Below, piece by piece: positions 1 to 13,000 of a stretch of 64,000 nucleotides of DNA; position 1 is the stretch's first letter, and every line of letters starts with the position of its first letter. The notes under the pieces were generated by a model. The model was not told where the DNA came from. It worked only from the letters and a program-made list of their open reading frames with translations, and searched no databases. The stretch is from Aquatica leii (Eukaryota > Arthropoda > Insecta > Coleoptera > Lampyridae). Position numbers and translations under genes: made by a program. Location: positions 277,053,482-277,117,481 of the forward strand of contig CM069432.1 in assembly GCA_035610365.1 (NCBI GenBank), read 5' to 3'.

Positions 1-59
1 TGATGCCTTTTGAACACATTTATAAAATGACAGAACGAATTATCTTGGTGTTTCGCAAA

Positions 60-530
60 CTAACACGTCTTTTTTACCTTATCTGATTGACGTATGTTTT
101 GGTACCAAACGTCTGCGTGTAACAAACGCGTGAAAGCTTGCCCTTTTATAGTTTTAAAGCCTTAGTTACGCACCGATTCCTAAGTATCAAAATCGCTTCA
201 GCTCATAAGTATTCGGGAACTAAGGTTTTTTTTATGTTCAATTACGCCGTTTTGCTGAAGTGTATGCGGTGCTGGAAGGCGATGTTTAATTCCAGCTCTT
301 TTGAGAATCTGGCCCATAGCTGTATTGCAATACGCAGACCATTGTCCCACTGCACCGTCTTTTTGTTTCTACCAGATTTATTTTTTGTTGTGTTTTTTTC
401 GCGTTTAACAATCATCTTGACTACACCGTTTTGACTTTTAACGTACGTAAGTTAAATTCGTTCGTAACTCCGGCACGTACAGTGCGTTTTGAAATGTAAT
501 TTGTTTGTTAGTCACCATTTGAGATTTACA
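60..530. repeat. Dispersed repeat family R1, copy 1 (partial)
   Basis: Segments here match two other places in the window (25186-27840 and 39188-40185). Shared blocks include a stretch around 95-135 (constant core CGT, then GTAACAAACG) and a stretch around 415-520 built around 'CTACACCGTTTTG' and 'AACTCCGGCAC'. This copy is the most diverged, and I can follow it only in patches. No transposase is visible, and the open frame at 138-434 has no resemblance I can recognise. The family looks like a non-autonomous element or an unknown transposon. Confidence 0.5.
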
Positions 531-978
531 CGTTGACATCATCGCTGCTGGTCACTTTAACGTTACTAATTTTAGTTGCGTTAAAAAACGTCCGAAGGTC
601 TTCGCAGAGATGCGATCTACATCTACTATCAAGACACTATCGTCTATCCGTTACCGAATTACCTGTAAAACCACTTGTAATTTAACATTTCGTTTGCGAC
701 GTTTGCGTTCTGCTTTTTTCTTTTTTAGAAACGATCAGTAGTTTTGTCTCTTCTTTTTTTGCCCTATTTACACTTGGGCTTTTGGCTTCTTATGCTTTCC
801 ATTCGCGTTATTGCTCTTTCGTCTTTATAGTGGCGTTGGCGAGAAAGCAAAGCATCTTGTGCCGACTCAACGTTCTTGTAGATCTTGCTACCATACTCTT
901 TAATAATTTTGACTATCAAACTGTCACGTGATTTTATTGCACAACAGAAATATTCAAAACCTGAAGACAAACTGTATA
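531..978. other. Intergenic, no gene recognised
   Basis: A+T-rich sequence between the R1 repeat and the BEL insertion. Small open frames on both strands at 764-1142 run into the LTR and show no recognisable motif. I see no RNA gene or mobile-element end. Confidence 0.4.
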
Positions 979-983
979 GTAAC

Positions 984-1413
984 TGTTTTGTCGTTATCTG
1001 TACTCATCGTTTCTTCTTATTAGTAATAATTAATAATCTATTTTTAAGTTTATTTTGTAAGTCTCTGTATATACATATTTCGATATTTATATATGTGCCA
1101 GCTTTTGAATTCGATCTGGGCGTGTCGAGGATTTTAAAATAAGGGGAAAGAAAAGATTTGAGAGTTTTAAGAGTAGTACCATTATAGCAGTTAATACAAA
1201 TAGCTGCCTAAAGATTAAATGTAAAAGTTGCCGTTGCAACATTGTACATATCATTATATATATGTGCCTTAATTAAATCTTTAAATGGTATGATTATTTT
1301 TTTTATGTGATCGCAAACTCGAAGATACTAACCACCCTACCAGCGCCGTGAATAAATATACAGTTAATTTATTAATACTTTGATATTAAGGTAAAGAGAA
1401 TACAAACTCAACA
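984..1413 (+). repeat. 5' LTR of the BEL/Pao element
   Basis: 430 bp, starting TGTTTTGTCG and ending ACTCAACA, matched almost base for base by 8907-9342. Preceded by target duplication GTAAC (979-983). Confidence 0.93.
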
Positions 1414-2139
1414 TTGGTCCTTCGAATGGGATTCTTCGAATTATCTACATTTTGCGACACATAATTTTTAATTGATGGAAACATCATAGCGTAAGGTATA
1501 CCCCTTCGCACCTGTGGAATCGGTGAGTGATTTTCAATCCTCCTTTACAACCCGTTTCCTTTTGATTTTTGTATTACAACGGCTTTGTGTAATATGTATT
1601 TAATTTAATTATTTAAATACGTTTGTGTTTGTATGTTTTTATAAATACTTTTGGTAAAACTGTATACGCCTATAATTATTTTAACGTTCTTAACGTCGAT
1701 TTCTAGACATATTTGTCACGGGCGATTTAAATTTTAAGCCAAGCGTTAAGCGTATGAAAACCACCCTTATTCGTTGGTCTATTTTTAACTTATTTGATTT
1801 TAAATAAGTATACTGTTTTTAGTACCCGTTTTTATTTTGATTATACATTCGGTAAAATGGCACATAAAGATAAGAAAGCCTCTAATGATAAACTTTTGTT
1901 TACGAAGGGTAAAAGTCTAATTGAAGAATGCGATTATTTTCGTAGTTTTTTAGATTCCTTAACTGACGAATGTATTACTGATTTAAGTAAAAGGCAAATT
2001 CGCGTCGTACTTAATATTTTCAATCCTCTACTGGAACAATATTCAAATTTTCTAGTAGAAAGCCTTGCGACGAACCTTGAACTTGATCAATTTCCAACGC
2101 TTGCTCAGTTTAGGAAAGTGTTACAAGCCAAAGTTTAAA

Positions 2140-4070
2140 ACAAAGTCACTGCCTGAAATGAGGTAACACAAATGATGTTGTGCCGCTGCTCAGTGGAGAC
2201 GGGGTGGGTTATATTTTAAAATTCCGTGATAACTTGGAAACGAGATTGACATAAAATCGAAATAAAACGGTAAAAACTCAAAATCGGTTAGGGCGCCAAT
2301 CAAGGACACGATGATTGTAGCTTCCGGACCCCTGATAACCCAAAAGCTCATCTGGTTGGTTACAACCCCGGAACTTACCTCGAGTTGTAACTAGCTAAAT
2401 TCTGAAATACACTTAAAAATTTACGTACGCGGCAGCTGAATGAATAAAAGCTCTTTACAGTTTAACAATTTAACATTTATTGACTGAATATTAAAAATAA
2501 ATAATGAATATCAAACAAATTCGAATAATAAAAAAAAATAAATGAAGTAATAATAAGCAAGACAAAAAAATTAGCAAACTGAATACAAAATTAATACATA
2601 TAGAAAAAAAAAATAATAATAATAATAGCGTTAACTCGTTTTTCAATACAACACAATAAAAATAAACTTCAAGGCCTTGACCGCATACTTAATCAACAAA
2701 TTCAAATAAAATAAAGATACACAAATTATAAAATATACGTCCGAAACTTTGCTTCGAACTAAACGTTCAAACAAATTATATGTTACATTTCGTTACATTA
2801 TCTTTTATGCATGAATGAGATTTACTTTTACATACACAAAACAAAATTAATTAATTAAAACGAACTTCACGCAAACACCTTCAAGTGTTTCTTGAAATAT
2901 TTAACGTTAGCCGTAATTCAATCGGCTCAAATCATAGCTTTTAACTCATATCAATCGCGGTTCACTTCACGGTAATAACAAATTCGATAAATACCTTAAC
3001 TCAGTTGTTTACTCCAGGTGAACTGCGGGCCACAGCGGTTCCAGAAGCTACGACTTTAGATTGAACCCGGGTCGGTCTAGGTGTTCTGTAGTCGAATACA
3101 AGCTCGGTGGGACCCCCAAACAATAGAATTCCGTCGGAAGATTTATTTCACTATTCAATTGAAAGCCGCACAAAAGCGAAGACAGGATCGTTCACACACA
3201 ACATCGAAAATAAATCCAACTCGAACGTGAGTTTTATTATGGATACCATGAAGTTCCTTAAACCGTAAAATTACGAATTTGGAAAATTACTATTTTCCAT
3301 CACACCATTCAATTTTCACGGCACCATTTGTTTAACTTCCGCGGTATTGTCTAACGGTAGGGTAAAAACACCCCGAACACTTGACTACATTCCGGTACCC
3401 GGTATTCTTAATTGCGACCAAAGATTGATTCCCAAATAACCAAACTTTACCCCTTATAACACCTCGTGATCCCACTTAATTCACAAACTTGCGCTGTAAA
3501 ATCTTTGACAAAGATAGAACACTAAACAACGTAAATTAACAAAGATGAAAACTATAATTACCACGTGCGTTTTGTCACGTAGACCTTTGAAAGAAAGAAA
3601 GTCTTCCTACAGAAAACGCTCACTTCGCTAAATTATCAGGTGGTTCGCAATCGCGCTCGTAAAAGAACTCAACATAAACAAAAATATAGATACCAAGAAA
3701 AATTGATCAAATTACATTCTAAAAAGGAAGTCGTAAATTATATAGAGTTGTTTTTCTAATGAGATAACCAGAAGTACAAACACTAAATCAAAATCAAAAC
3801 CACGGAACTTTATGCATTCAAAAAAAAATACCAGTAATAATTGTGAAATAACTATGAAATACAAATACACTTAAATCAAACGTAATAAAATAACGAGTAG
3901 AACGCTTTCGATGCTAACATCGAACTAATCAATCGAAAAAAAAAACAGAAAACCGCAAATTCAGCCAGATGAATTTAATTACGAGGTCTTACATAAAAGA
4001 TTCACTGCTAAAATCCAACGCAGGTTACAAAAGGTTATACCGAATTAAAAGTTAAAGCAGAAATTCTTTT
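2140..4070. mobile_element. Non-coding ~1.9 kb block inserted in the BEL gag region
   Basis: Gag-like coding is recognisable up to about 2138 and again from about 4080. Between them lies A+T-rich sequence without coding capacity that does not belong to a BEL gag. Read on the minus strand, 2300-2287 is ATTGGCGCCCTAAC, which contains TGGCGCCC, the core of a primer-binding site used by many gypsy-type elements. It therefore may be a long LTR plus leader of another LTR element inserted in the opposite direction. I could not fix exact ends or a target duplication, so identity is open. Confidence 0.45.
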
Positions 4071-4844
4071 AGAAAATAATGTTACTGAAAATAGCGCGGT
4101 AATAAATTCAAATAATTCATTTACTTCAACCGGGTTTCACTCGCAAGACCGAGTGAAACTTCCCGTTATATCTTTACCAAATTTCGATGGAAGTCATCAA
4201 GCTTTCCGAAGTTTTTTCGAAGTTTTTGAAGCCCTAGTAGGAAACAATGGAAATCTAAACGATACAGAAATTTTTTATATTTAAAAAACTGTTTAAAGGG
4301 TCCTGCTAGACAAATTATTGGTGAGTTAAAAACCAGCGAGATTAATTTTCACGTAGCAATTGAGTTACTAAAAGAACGCTACGACAATAAAAAATTTCTT
4401 GTTTTTAAACATTTTGATTTACTATTAGATTTGCCTAAATTGACAAAAGAATCACAATTAAGGTCGTATTATGATAACTTTATTACTCATATTAGAGTTA
4501 TTGACAATGAAAAAATTGATCCCATTAAATATAAAAATGCGGTGTTAGCTTATATAACTAAAGCAAAAATTGACAGCCGAACTGCTGAAGAATTTGCGAA
4601 ATTATTCCCAAAAAGAATTCCTTCCGTACAGGAAATTTCTAAATTTTTATCTGATAGGTGCAATATAATTGAAGAAACTTGCGGCACTGTTCTGAAAGGC
4701 CCGGCAGGAAATCCAAGTAAGTCGCATTTTGGTAGCAAAAAAATTATTTCTGAAGCCAAGAATTTTTAATACACTTTAGCACAATCGTCTAGTTCTTGCT
4801 TTCTTTGTAAAGAAGAACATTTTTTAAGCAATTGCCCATCATTC

Positions 4845-7800
4845 TTGACTTTGTCGACTCGAGCTCGTTTTAATAAAGTAAGAGCTTTTAAGTTCTGTAC
4901 CATTTGTCTTCGCCACAACAACAAATCAAAATGCACGTCTACTTTAAATTGCAAATTTTGTAAGCAGCGTCATAATCATCTGCTCTGTCTCAAGAGTCCT
5001 GCTCAACCTAATACGAATTCTACCATACAGGTTGAAGCTCTAACTGATTCTGCCGGCGGCTCTTTAGACTCTACAGAAAATAATACATTTGTATCTGGCA
5101 ACACAGAGTCTTCCGTTTGTGGCTTTTCTAGAGCTTCCGAAGTCTTATTGTCTACTGTCCAGGTTAATATTGTTAACGGTGATAAATATTTAACAGTTCG
5201 AGGTTTATTAGATTCGGGGTCTCAAAACAACCTTATCTCAGAAAAGGTTTATAAAAGATTGAATATTCCATTCAATCCTATTAATTTAACTCTAAAAGGA
5301 ATTAATAGCGTTATTTCTACTTGTTCAAAGTACACATCTATTCAGTTACAATCTACAACTGGAAGATTCAATTTAAATATTCATTGTTTAATAGTTCCTA
5401 CAATCACAGATAAATTACCTAAAGTCCGTTTCAACAAGGATCTTCTTAACATACCTCCTCACTTGCGTCTAGCGGACAGCTCATATCATGAACCCGGAGA
5501 TATTGATCTATTAATTGGTTCATCTATTTTTTATAAATTATTATTACCTGATCAAATATCTCTAGGTGCATCTATGCCTATTTTGCAAAATACATTGCTT
5601 GGATGGGTCGTTTCTGGTGACTTACCTAAGAGCTTGATAAGCGGTTCTTCAAAGGCGGACAACATTAGTGACGTTACTATTTGTTGCTATTCGACAAATC
5701 AGATCAATAAATCTAATTTTGATCTACATCAGTCATTGACTAAATTTTGGAACTTAGACAATCATAAACCTGTTTCAAGGTTATCTTTGCTTTCTCCACA
5801 AGAAAGGTTCTGTGAACACCAATTTTTGGACTCAATTCGCGTAGATGAGAGTGGTCATTTTTCAGTGCGCATTTCGTACAGCTCAAAAATAACATTGTTA
5901 GACGATTCTCGCCATATGGCGGAAATACGTTTTAAACACTTAGAGAAGCGTCTCCATAAGGATCCTAAGCTTCTTAAAGAATACTCCAAGTTTATGTCCG
6001 ATTATGAAAGACTTGGACATATGACCAAAATTACCGAAAAGGAATGCTTTTCGCTATCTGACATTGCAAAAATGTACCGCATGGTTAACGTAGAGCCTAA
6101 TTTTAGAAAATTTCAGCATATTCTCTGGAGAGAAACTCCTGACAAACCGCTTTCTATATTTCGCTTAAATACAATTACGTACGGCACTGCATCCGCCAGC
6201 TTCTTGGCTACTCGTTGTCTAATTTATCTTGCCGAATTGAATAAGAAAGCGTTTCCCGAAGCAGCGGAAGTTATATCAAAAAATTTTTATATGGACGACC
6301 TTCTCCTATCAACTACTTCAGTTGAGAAGGCCATCCGCCTTAAGAATGAAGTTTCTTCTATTCTTGCCTCTGTTGGATTTGTCGTGAGAAAGTTTTTGTC
6401 TAATAAACTTGAAGTTCTTAATTCTGCTGATACAGCAGCTGTCGACCTCGCTACCGTTCCTCTAGGTGAACGATCTGATTCTAAAACGTTAGGTTTGCAT
6501 TGGGATTCGGAAAACGATTGCTTATTTTGCAAGGTTGAAGTATCTGACGACGATGCCATCCCTACGAAAAGAGAACTTCTTTCTGCTATCGCCAAGGTGT
6601 TTGATCCTCTTGGTCTTTTTTCACCTCTCATTGTACAAGGAAAATTAATGATGCGGGCACTATGGCAGAGTGGCCTAGACTGGGACGATCCTATCTATCG
6701 CAATGTACAGATATCCAATTACACCGATTTTGCGACGCTAGCAGCGTTGCGTATGGTTGTTGTTTTTTCTTGCGTTGCCGTACTTTTACCGGCAAGATTA
6801 TTTCAAATCTTTTGATTTCAAAATCTCGCGTCTCACCTTTGCGCACTATTTCTATCCCTCGTTTGGAACTGTGCGCTGCAGTTTTACTTGCGGAATGGTG
6901 CTCCAAGGTTCTTAGCATTTTTAACCTTGAGCCTACTCAAGTTTATTTATGGATAAATTCCAAGATTGTTTTGAACTGGATTAATTCTGTTCCCAATAAA
7001 TACAAGACCTTTGTGGCAAACCGTATCGCTACGATTCAAGAATTTACTAATATTCAAAGATGGCACCATGTCGCTACTTCTAATAACCCCGCTGATTTAA
7101 TTTAACGTGGATCAAACATTACAAATTTAAAAAACAATGGTTTTTGGTTCCACGGCCCCAAATTCCTTTTAGAAAACGATTTACCGTTTTATACTAATTA
7201 CGCAAAAGAAAAGAATGAGATTGAAGAGCTTAAGACATTGACTGTACTAGCTAATTTTACATCTACTAAAATTGAATATATTAACTCAATTTTTTGTAAA
7301 TATTCTACGCTAAAGAAACTTCAACGAGTTTTTGCTTACTCAGCGTAGGTGAATTAAATAATTCTTTGAACACGTTGGTAAAATTGTGCCAACAATCTGT
7401 TTTTCATACTGAAATCAAATCTATTAAAAACGGAAAAACTATTAAGCTGTTACGTATCCAATCTCTAAATCCTTTTTTGGACGCCGATGGGTGTCTCTGT
7501 GTTGGATGGCGGTTGTCACAGTCTACTTTTTCGTTTGAAAAAAGGTATCCTTTGATACTCCCTAAAGGTCACAAGCTTACAGAATTAATAGTACAACACT
7601 ATCATACGGAATTACTTCATTGTGGTGCGCAGTCGCTTCTTTCTGCTATTAGAGAAAAATTTTGGCCCATCGGAGGATTGAGCTACGTAAAAGGAATTAT
7701 TAAAAAATGTATTAATTGCTTTAAGGCAAATCCAATTATTCGACATCCTTTAATGGGAAATTTACCCTATAACGTTGGACTTAAATACGCAGGTCCAATA

Positions 7801-8685
7801 TTAATTAAAGATAGACGAACGAGGGGAGCACGTAGTTTTAAGGCATATATATGCTTGTTTGTTTGCATGGGTACGTGTGCTATACATTTAGAACTTGTAA
7901 CGTCTTTATCTACCGACGCTTTTTTAAACACCTTAAAACGGTTTATTGCCCGTAGAGGACTACCTGGTTCTATATCAAGCGATAACGCTACGAATTTTCG
8001 CGGCGCCAAATCAAAATTAGAATCTTTATTCAAAATTTTGCACGAGCAGGAGTAGCATAATAGAATTGTTAATTATCTGCATTCTAAATCCATACAATGG
8101 AATTTTATTAACCCTAGAGCTCCTCATGAAGGTGGCTTATGGGAAAGTTCGGTTAAGTCTGTTAAAATGCATTTAAGACGTGTACTTGGCAATGCGAATT
8201 TAACATTTGAAGAGCTATATACTTCTCTGACAATGATAGAAGCGGTGTTAAACTCAAGGCCGTTATCTTACATATCCTCTGAGCCTGAGGACCTTATTCC
8301 GTTAACTCCAGGTCATTTTTTAATTAGTCGTCCTTTGACTTCCATCCCTGAAGCAGATTTAACTCAAACCCTGCAAAATCGCTTATCTGCATTTCGGAGA
8401 GCGCAACAGATGTTTCAACATTTTTGGCGCCGATGGAGTCGTGAAGTGGTTCCCAAACTCCAACAAAGGCAAAAGTGGTTTCAGCGACTACCTGAGCTAT
8501 TAAAGCTAGATTCTGTTGTTTTACTCCAAGAAGACGATGTTCGGCCTTTACAATGGCGACTTGGGCGTGTAATTCAGCTACATCCCGGTTCTGATAACGT
8601 CACACGGGCGGCATCCTTGCGTATGACTAACGGAAGTGTAGTGCGTCGGTCTGTTCATAAAATGTGCGTGCTGCCTTCGAGTTAA
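4845..8685 (+). pseudogene. BEL/Pao pol region (fossil)
   Basis: The longest open stretch (4845-6815) carries a Cys/His-rich region near its start, a protease motif LLDSGSQ, and reverse transcriptase with YMDD followed by the start of RNase H. Further pieces at 6662-7105, 7366-8055 and 8167-8685 show RNase H residues, the His/Cys integrase finger (H-x-H then C-x-x-C around residues 70-120 of the third piece), the integrase core, and the Trp/Arg-rich C-terminal domain of Pao elements. Fossil: the frame is interrupted a handful of times. It is not a host gene. Confidence 0.9.
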
Positions 8686-8906
8686 ATATACTATTAGCAT
8701 TTCAACAACTGACAAGTGTTTAGTGACAAGTGTTTACCGATTATCATAATCATGCATCATCTTATTATTCATTGAATTTTTTTTGTTTTTTTTTGAAATT
8801 TTAGTCATTGATGCAAATTCTAATTATAATTATAATTAATAGGTTTTATAAAATTTGTTTATTTTTATGTTTCTGTTGAAATCTGAATGATTTCAAGGGG
8901 GACGAG

Positions 8907-9342
8907 TGTTTTGTCGTTATCTGTACTCATCGTTTCTTCTTATTAGTAGGTAATAATTAATAATCTATTTTTAAGTTTATTTTGTAAGTCTCTGTATATA
9001 TATATTTCGATATTTATATATGTGCCAGCTTTTGAATTCGATCTGGGCGTGTCTAGGATTTTAAAATAAGGGGAAAGAAAAGATTTGAGAGTTGTAAGAG
9101 TAGTACCATTATAGCGGTTAATCCAAATAGCTGCCTAAAGATTAAATGTAAAAGTTGCCGTTGCAACATTGTACATATCATTATATATATATGTGCCTTA
9201 ATTAAATCTTTAAATGGTATGATTATTTTTTTTATGTGATCGCAAACTCGAAGATACCAACCACCCTACCACCGCCGTGGATAAATATACAGTTAATTTA
9301 TTAATACTTTGATATTAAGGTAAAGAGAATACAAACTCAACA
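8907..9342 (+). repeat. 3' LTR of the BEL/Pao element
   Basis: 436 bp, same termini as the 5' LTR. The length difference comes from small insertions. It is preceded by a purine run (AAGGGGGACGAG, 8895-8906) that fits a polypurine tract and followed by target duplication GTAAC (9343-9347). Confidence 0.93.
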
Positions 9343-9347
9343 GTAAC

Positions 9348-10036
9348 ATTATCGATAACAAATCCCCATTAATGTCAATTTCCATCATATGTAATTTATC
9401 AATTGTATCTATAAGACACGACGAATAATTTTGAATAAGGTCGCTTGTTTGCTTAGGTGCACTGTAACTGTTAGAATTTTACATATTTGATAAAATGGAT
9501 CTGAAGTATAAACAAATAAAATTTTTTGTTAGACTAAAAAACAAAACAAAAATCATAAGTATGTATTCTAAAACATTTTGATAAATTTCAAGTCAAGTAT
9601 TATTACGACTTTAATAAAATTGTTTATTAAATTTAATTATTTTATTTTTATAATATCAATGTTTTTACAGACAAAAATTTTATATTATTATTGTTATTTA
9701 TACCTCATCGATTGTTAATGATGTAAGAAAAGTATTTTTTAGCTTTGTAAACAAATTGTGTTTTATAAGTAAAAAAATAATAAAATATATAAGCATATAT
9801 GTTTTTTTAATAATTTTTTTTTTATAAATGAGTAAATACAAATACATTTGTACAATTTTCAGTTAATTTATTGTCGTGTATATCAGTTATTGCTAATCGA
9901 GGTTTTTACTTTTTATATTGAATTGCACTGCGCATAAATTATAGTAAAAAAAGTTTTTCTACTGGTTAAACTGGTTTTTTTGTGTATCTTTTACATTTAA
10001 ATTCTGCTAGTGTAACTTCTTCTTAGTTGCATTAAA
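9348..10036. promoter_or_regulatory. Upstream region of the serine protease homolog gene
   Basis: About 690 bp of very A+T-rich sequence between the BEL insertion and the first coding exon. It must hold the promoter and 5' UTR if the gene model is right. TATA-like strings are too common in this composition for one to be chosen. The BEL element therefore sits under 0.7 kb upstream of the start codon, close enough to influence expression (inference). Confidence 0.35.
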
Positions 10037-13000
10037 ATGTTGCATTGCGTGTTTATATTAATGTGCAGTTTTGTTACAGGTAAATTTTTTATATTTGCAT
10101 GCTCAATATTGGGTTAAATTAAAAAAAAAAAACCTTTTTAATTTATTTATAAAAAATTATAATTTTTATAAAAACATAATTAAACAAAATAAAAAACTGT
10201 TAAATATTGTAATTAGTTGTTGAGTTAAAAAAAATTGTACTTATTTTATCGCCCGTTTTTTTTTGTTTATTCATTGCATATTTGGCTACATTTTTTTCAG
10301 TTTTTTTGAGCTACGTCGTTTGGTTTTGGTAGTTTGAAAAATAGTTTACTAAAAAATTCTGTATTTATAATAAAGGTATTTGAACAGCATTCTAATGCTA
10401 TAAACAGAAACAAAACCGCTTTGAGTTACTAATACATCCTTCACTAAGCTTGTAATGCAGTAAAATGAACACAAAAAAGTTAATAACAATGTGGTCTTGA
10501 AGGATTATGTAAATCGAGAAACTTTACGGTTTACCTCATATTTATATGCATTAGTAGTAAAAGAAATCAGTTAATTAATCGTGTAAGAGTCATGCTTACG
10601 CTACGCTTGTTTACCTTGTGAGAGTAATGTATACATACATAAATTCTGTAAAATTAAATTTTAGTTTTTTGTAACAACTGTATTACGCCTTATGGAGTCA
10701 ACGGAAGCTGCGTCGATATACATGACTGTCCAACGCTTTTAAAATCATTTATCAATCCATTGCCAGAGATTAAAAACTATTTAAATTTATTTAAATGTGA
10801 AGCAATTAATAATACTAAAATATATAAAGTATGTTGTGATAACACTTTAAATTCTGGTAAACCAAAACCAGTTTCGTCAAATCGAAAATATTGTGGCTAC
10901 CAACACACTGACGATTATGAACGAGACTCAGATGATACTTCTATAGATGAATTTCCTTGGGTTGCTGCAATCTTTGGTGTTAATAAATTGTCTGGAGAAG
11001 AATCAGTTATATGTCATGGCTCACTTATTAATGCTAGATACGTAGTTTCTGTAGCACAGTGCTTTTCAGGAGGAGCAGCAACAGTTTTTGAAGTGTAAGT
11101 AAATTTAGTATAAGTTATAATTAAAATTTATTATTTATTTTATTTTATAATGACATATTTTTTTACTATGTACCTTCAGTAGCTTGTCTTTGATAGAAGA
11201 TTCCACTTTCGGTGTAAAAATGTTTTCTTAAAAAAAATCTTTTTAAAATTGTAGTATAAATATCATTTATGTGAGGGTTCTTTTACTTAATGATCATATC
11301 GTAGTTCTTTGTTTATGTCAAAAACGCAGCACAATTTTACAGCACCACGAAGAAAGACGAGGCTGGTACCAGAGCCACCAGTGCAATAACATTCATTATT
11401 TTGAAGCTTTCTTACTCTAAATTGGTAAGGGCAAAAGAAAGGTAGAGATTGATCGTTACGTAAAAGGACCTTCATATAATTAGGATTGAGCTTCATTAAG
11501 TAAATTCGTTCAATCATTAATTCTAGTTCAAGTCTTTTTATATGATCATATGGTAAATGCATTCCCAATTTAACAAAATGAATATATGTGTAGCCATAGA
11601 AGCTGCTCCACAAATGAAAATTAGGTGAAAGTGACTAATAACTTAATTTCAAATTTTTTCTTCTTAATTTCCCTCCGCGCGCTTCAATGACAACTTGGGA
11701 ACGCCTTTGCATGGTGGTTATGGGATCATTAAAGTTCTTGCGGAATCTGTTGCCGGAGTTGTGGAAGCAAATTTCTCAATTGTTTTATTGTTTGTAGTTG
11801 GGGATTATGATGATCCAAAGCTCTCTGCAACTGATCCCAAGCATGCTCTATCGGATTTAAATCAGGCGATAGCGCAGGTAAAGGTAAATGAGGAATTCCT
11901 TTGGTTTCAATTGCATCCATAACTGCCATGGATCGGTGTGGACAAACGTCCAAAAAAAAGAAACTAGGACCCACAGCAGCATGGAACTCGAGCACAATGT
12001 TGTTGATCACCTGATACTTCTGAATTCATGTTTTCCGGAATAACCGGCAAGTTGATACGTCCATCCTAACAAACGCCTCCCCATACACAAACGGTGCCTT
12101 CTTTGAAATGGTGAACTTCTTGTACTGATCGCCGGTGTCTTGGCAGTTAAAGTTGTGTCCAGATACGCGTTCAACGACTATCCGAAAATCTCGATTCATC
12201 AGTAAACAGTACCAAGTTCCACTCTTCTGTCCAATTGACACGCTCTCCTGCCCATTCTAATCTTAGTCGCCTATGTTCGCAAGTCAATGGTACACCTCAA
12301 AAAAGAACGTAAATTGACATCCCCTAAACGTCTAACAGTTTCAGCTGATATTACTGTTTTTGTGGCTTCTGCAAGCCTCCTACTCAACATTGGACATGTG
12401 CTCAAATCTTCTCGGCGTGCAGAAATGGTGACATATCGCTCTTCAACAGAGGTAGTTATAAATAGGCGCCTAATTCTAGGTCTGTCTTCAATAGATCCAG
12501 TTTCTTGTGTAACGATTATTTTCTTACTTCGGTAATAATTTCACCTGTTGGTTAGGCAACTTACCAGTTTTATGCGTATTTTATCTGACCTCGAATGATA
12601 TTTGTAGCTTTATGCGGGTAGAGGGCGCAACTAGTCGGCTTTCTAGGAAGTAATTTCCGGTACATTTCTTAGTTAACATGTGCCAGAGTATGTACGGGAA
12701 CAATTGAAATGTTTAACAAATCTTGTCAGATATTTTACGTATAAACGAAGTGACGGAATATTTTCTCGAATGGCGTCATAAAGTAGCTCGTTTCTCTCGC
12801 TCGCTATTTCTCTCATGCTTGTCGTCTTATTACTTTCGTTCTTGTCGTAATGGCGTTATAAGCAATGGAATAACGAACTCGCAATCTCTCTGGAGGTACA
12901 ATATACAAAAAACCAACCGGGGACACGGCGTTGGAGCGTGTCGTTACTCACCGAACGTTTTTGGGGTCTGGAATCCTGTTTGCGCGATGTGTACCGTTCA

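Larger units (their letters stand above)
984..9342 (+). mobile_element. BEL/Pao LTR retrotransposon, fossil with paired LTRs
   Basis: Two direct LTRs (984-1413 and 8907-9342) bound the element, flanked by a 5-bp target duplication GTAAC at 979-983 and 9343-9347, the size expected for BEL/Pao. In order inside are a gag start (1858-2138), more gag (about 4080-4770), zinc-knuckle region (4797-5000), aspartic protease motif DSG at 5211-5219, reverse transcriptase with YMDD at 6288-6299, RNase H (about 6660-7105), integrase zinc-binding and core regions (about 7560-8055) and the Pao-type C-terminal domain (8167-8685). The parts are in the canonical BEL order, where protease precedes RT and integrase is last. 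The coding region is broken in several places and carries an insertion (see 2140-4070), so this is a fossil. The LTRs differ at roughly nine sites plus two tiny indels by hand count, about 2 percent, so it is fairly young. Confidence 0.93.
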
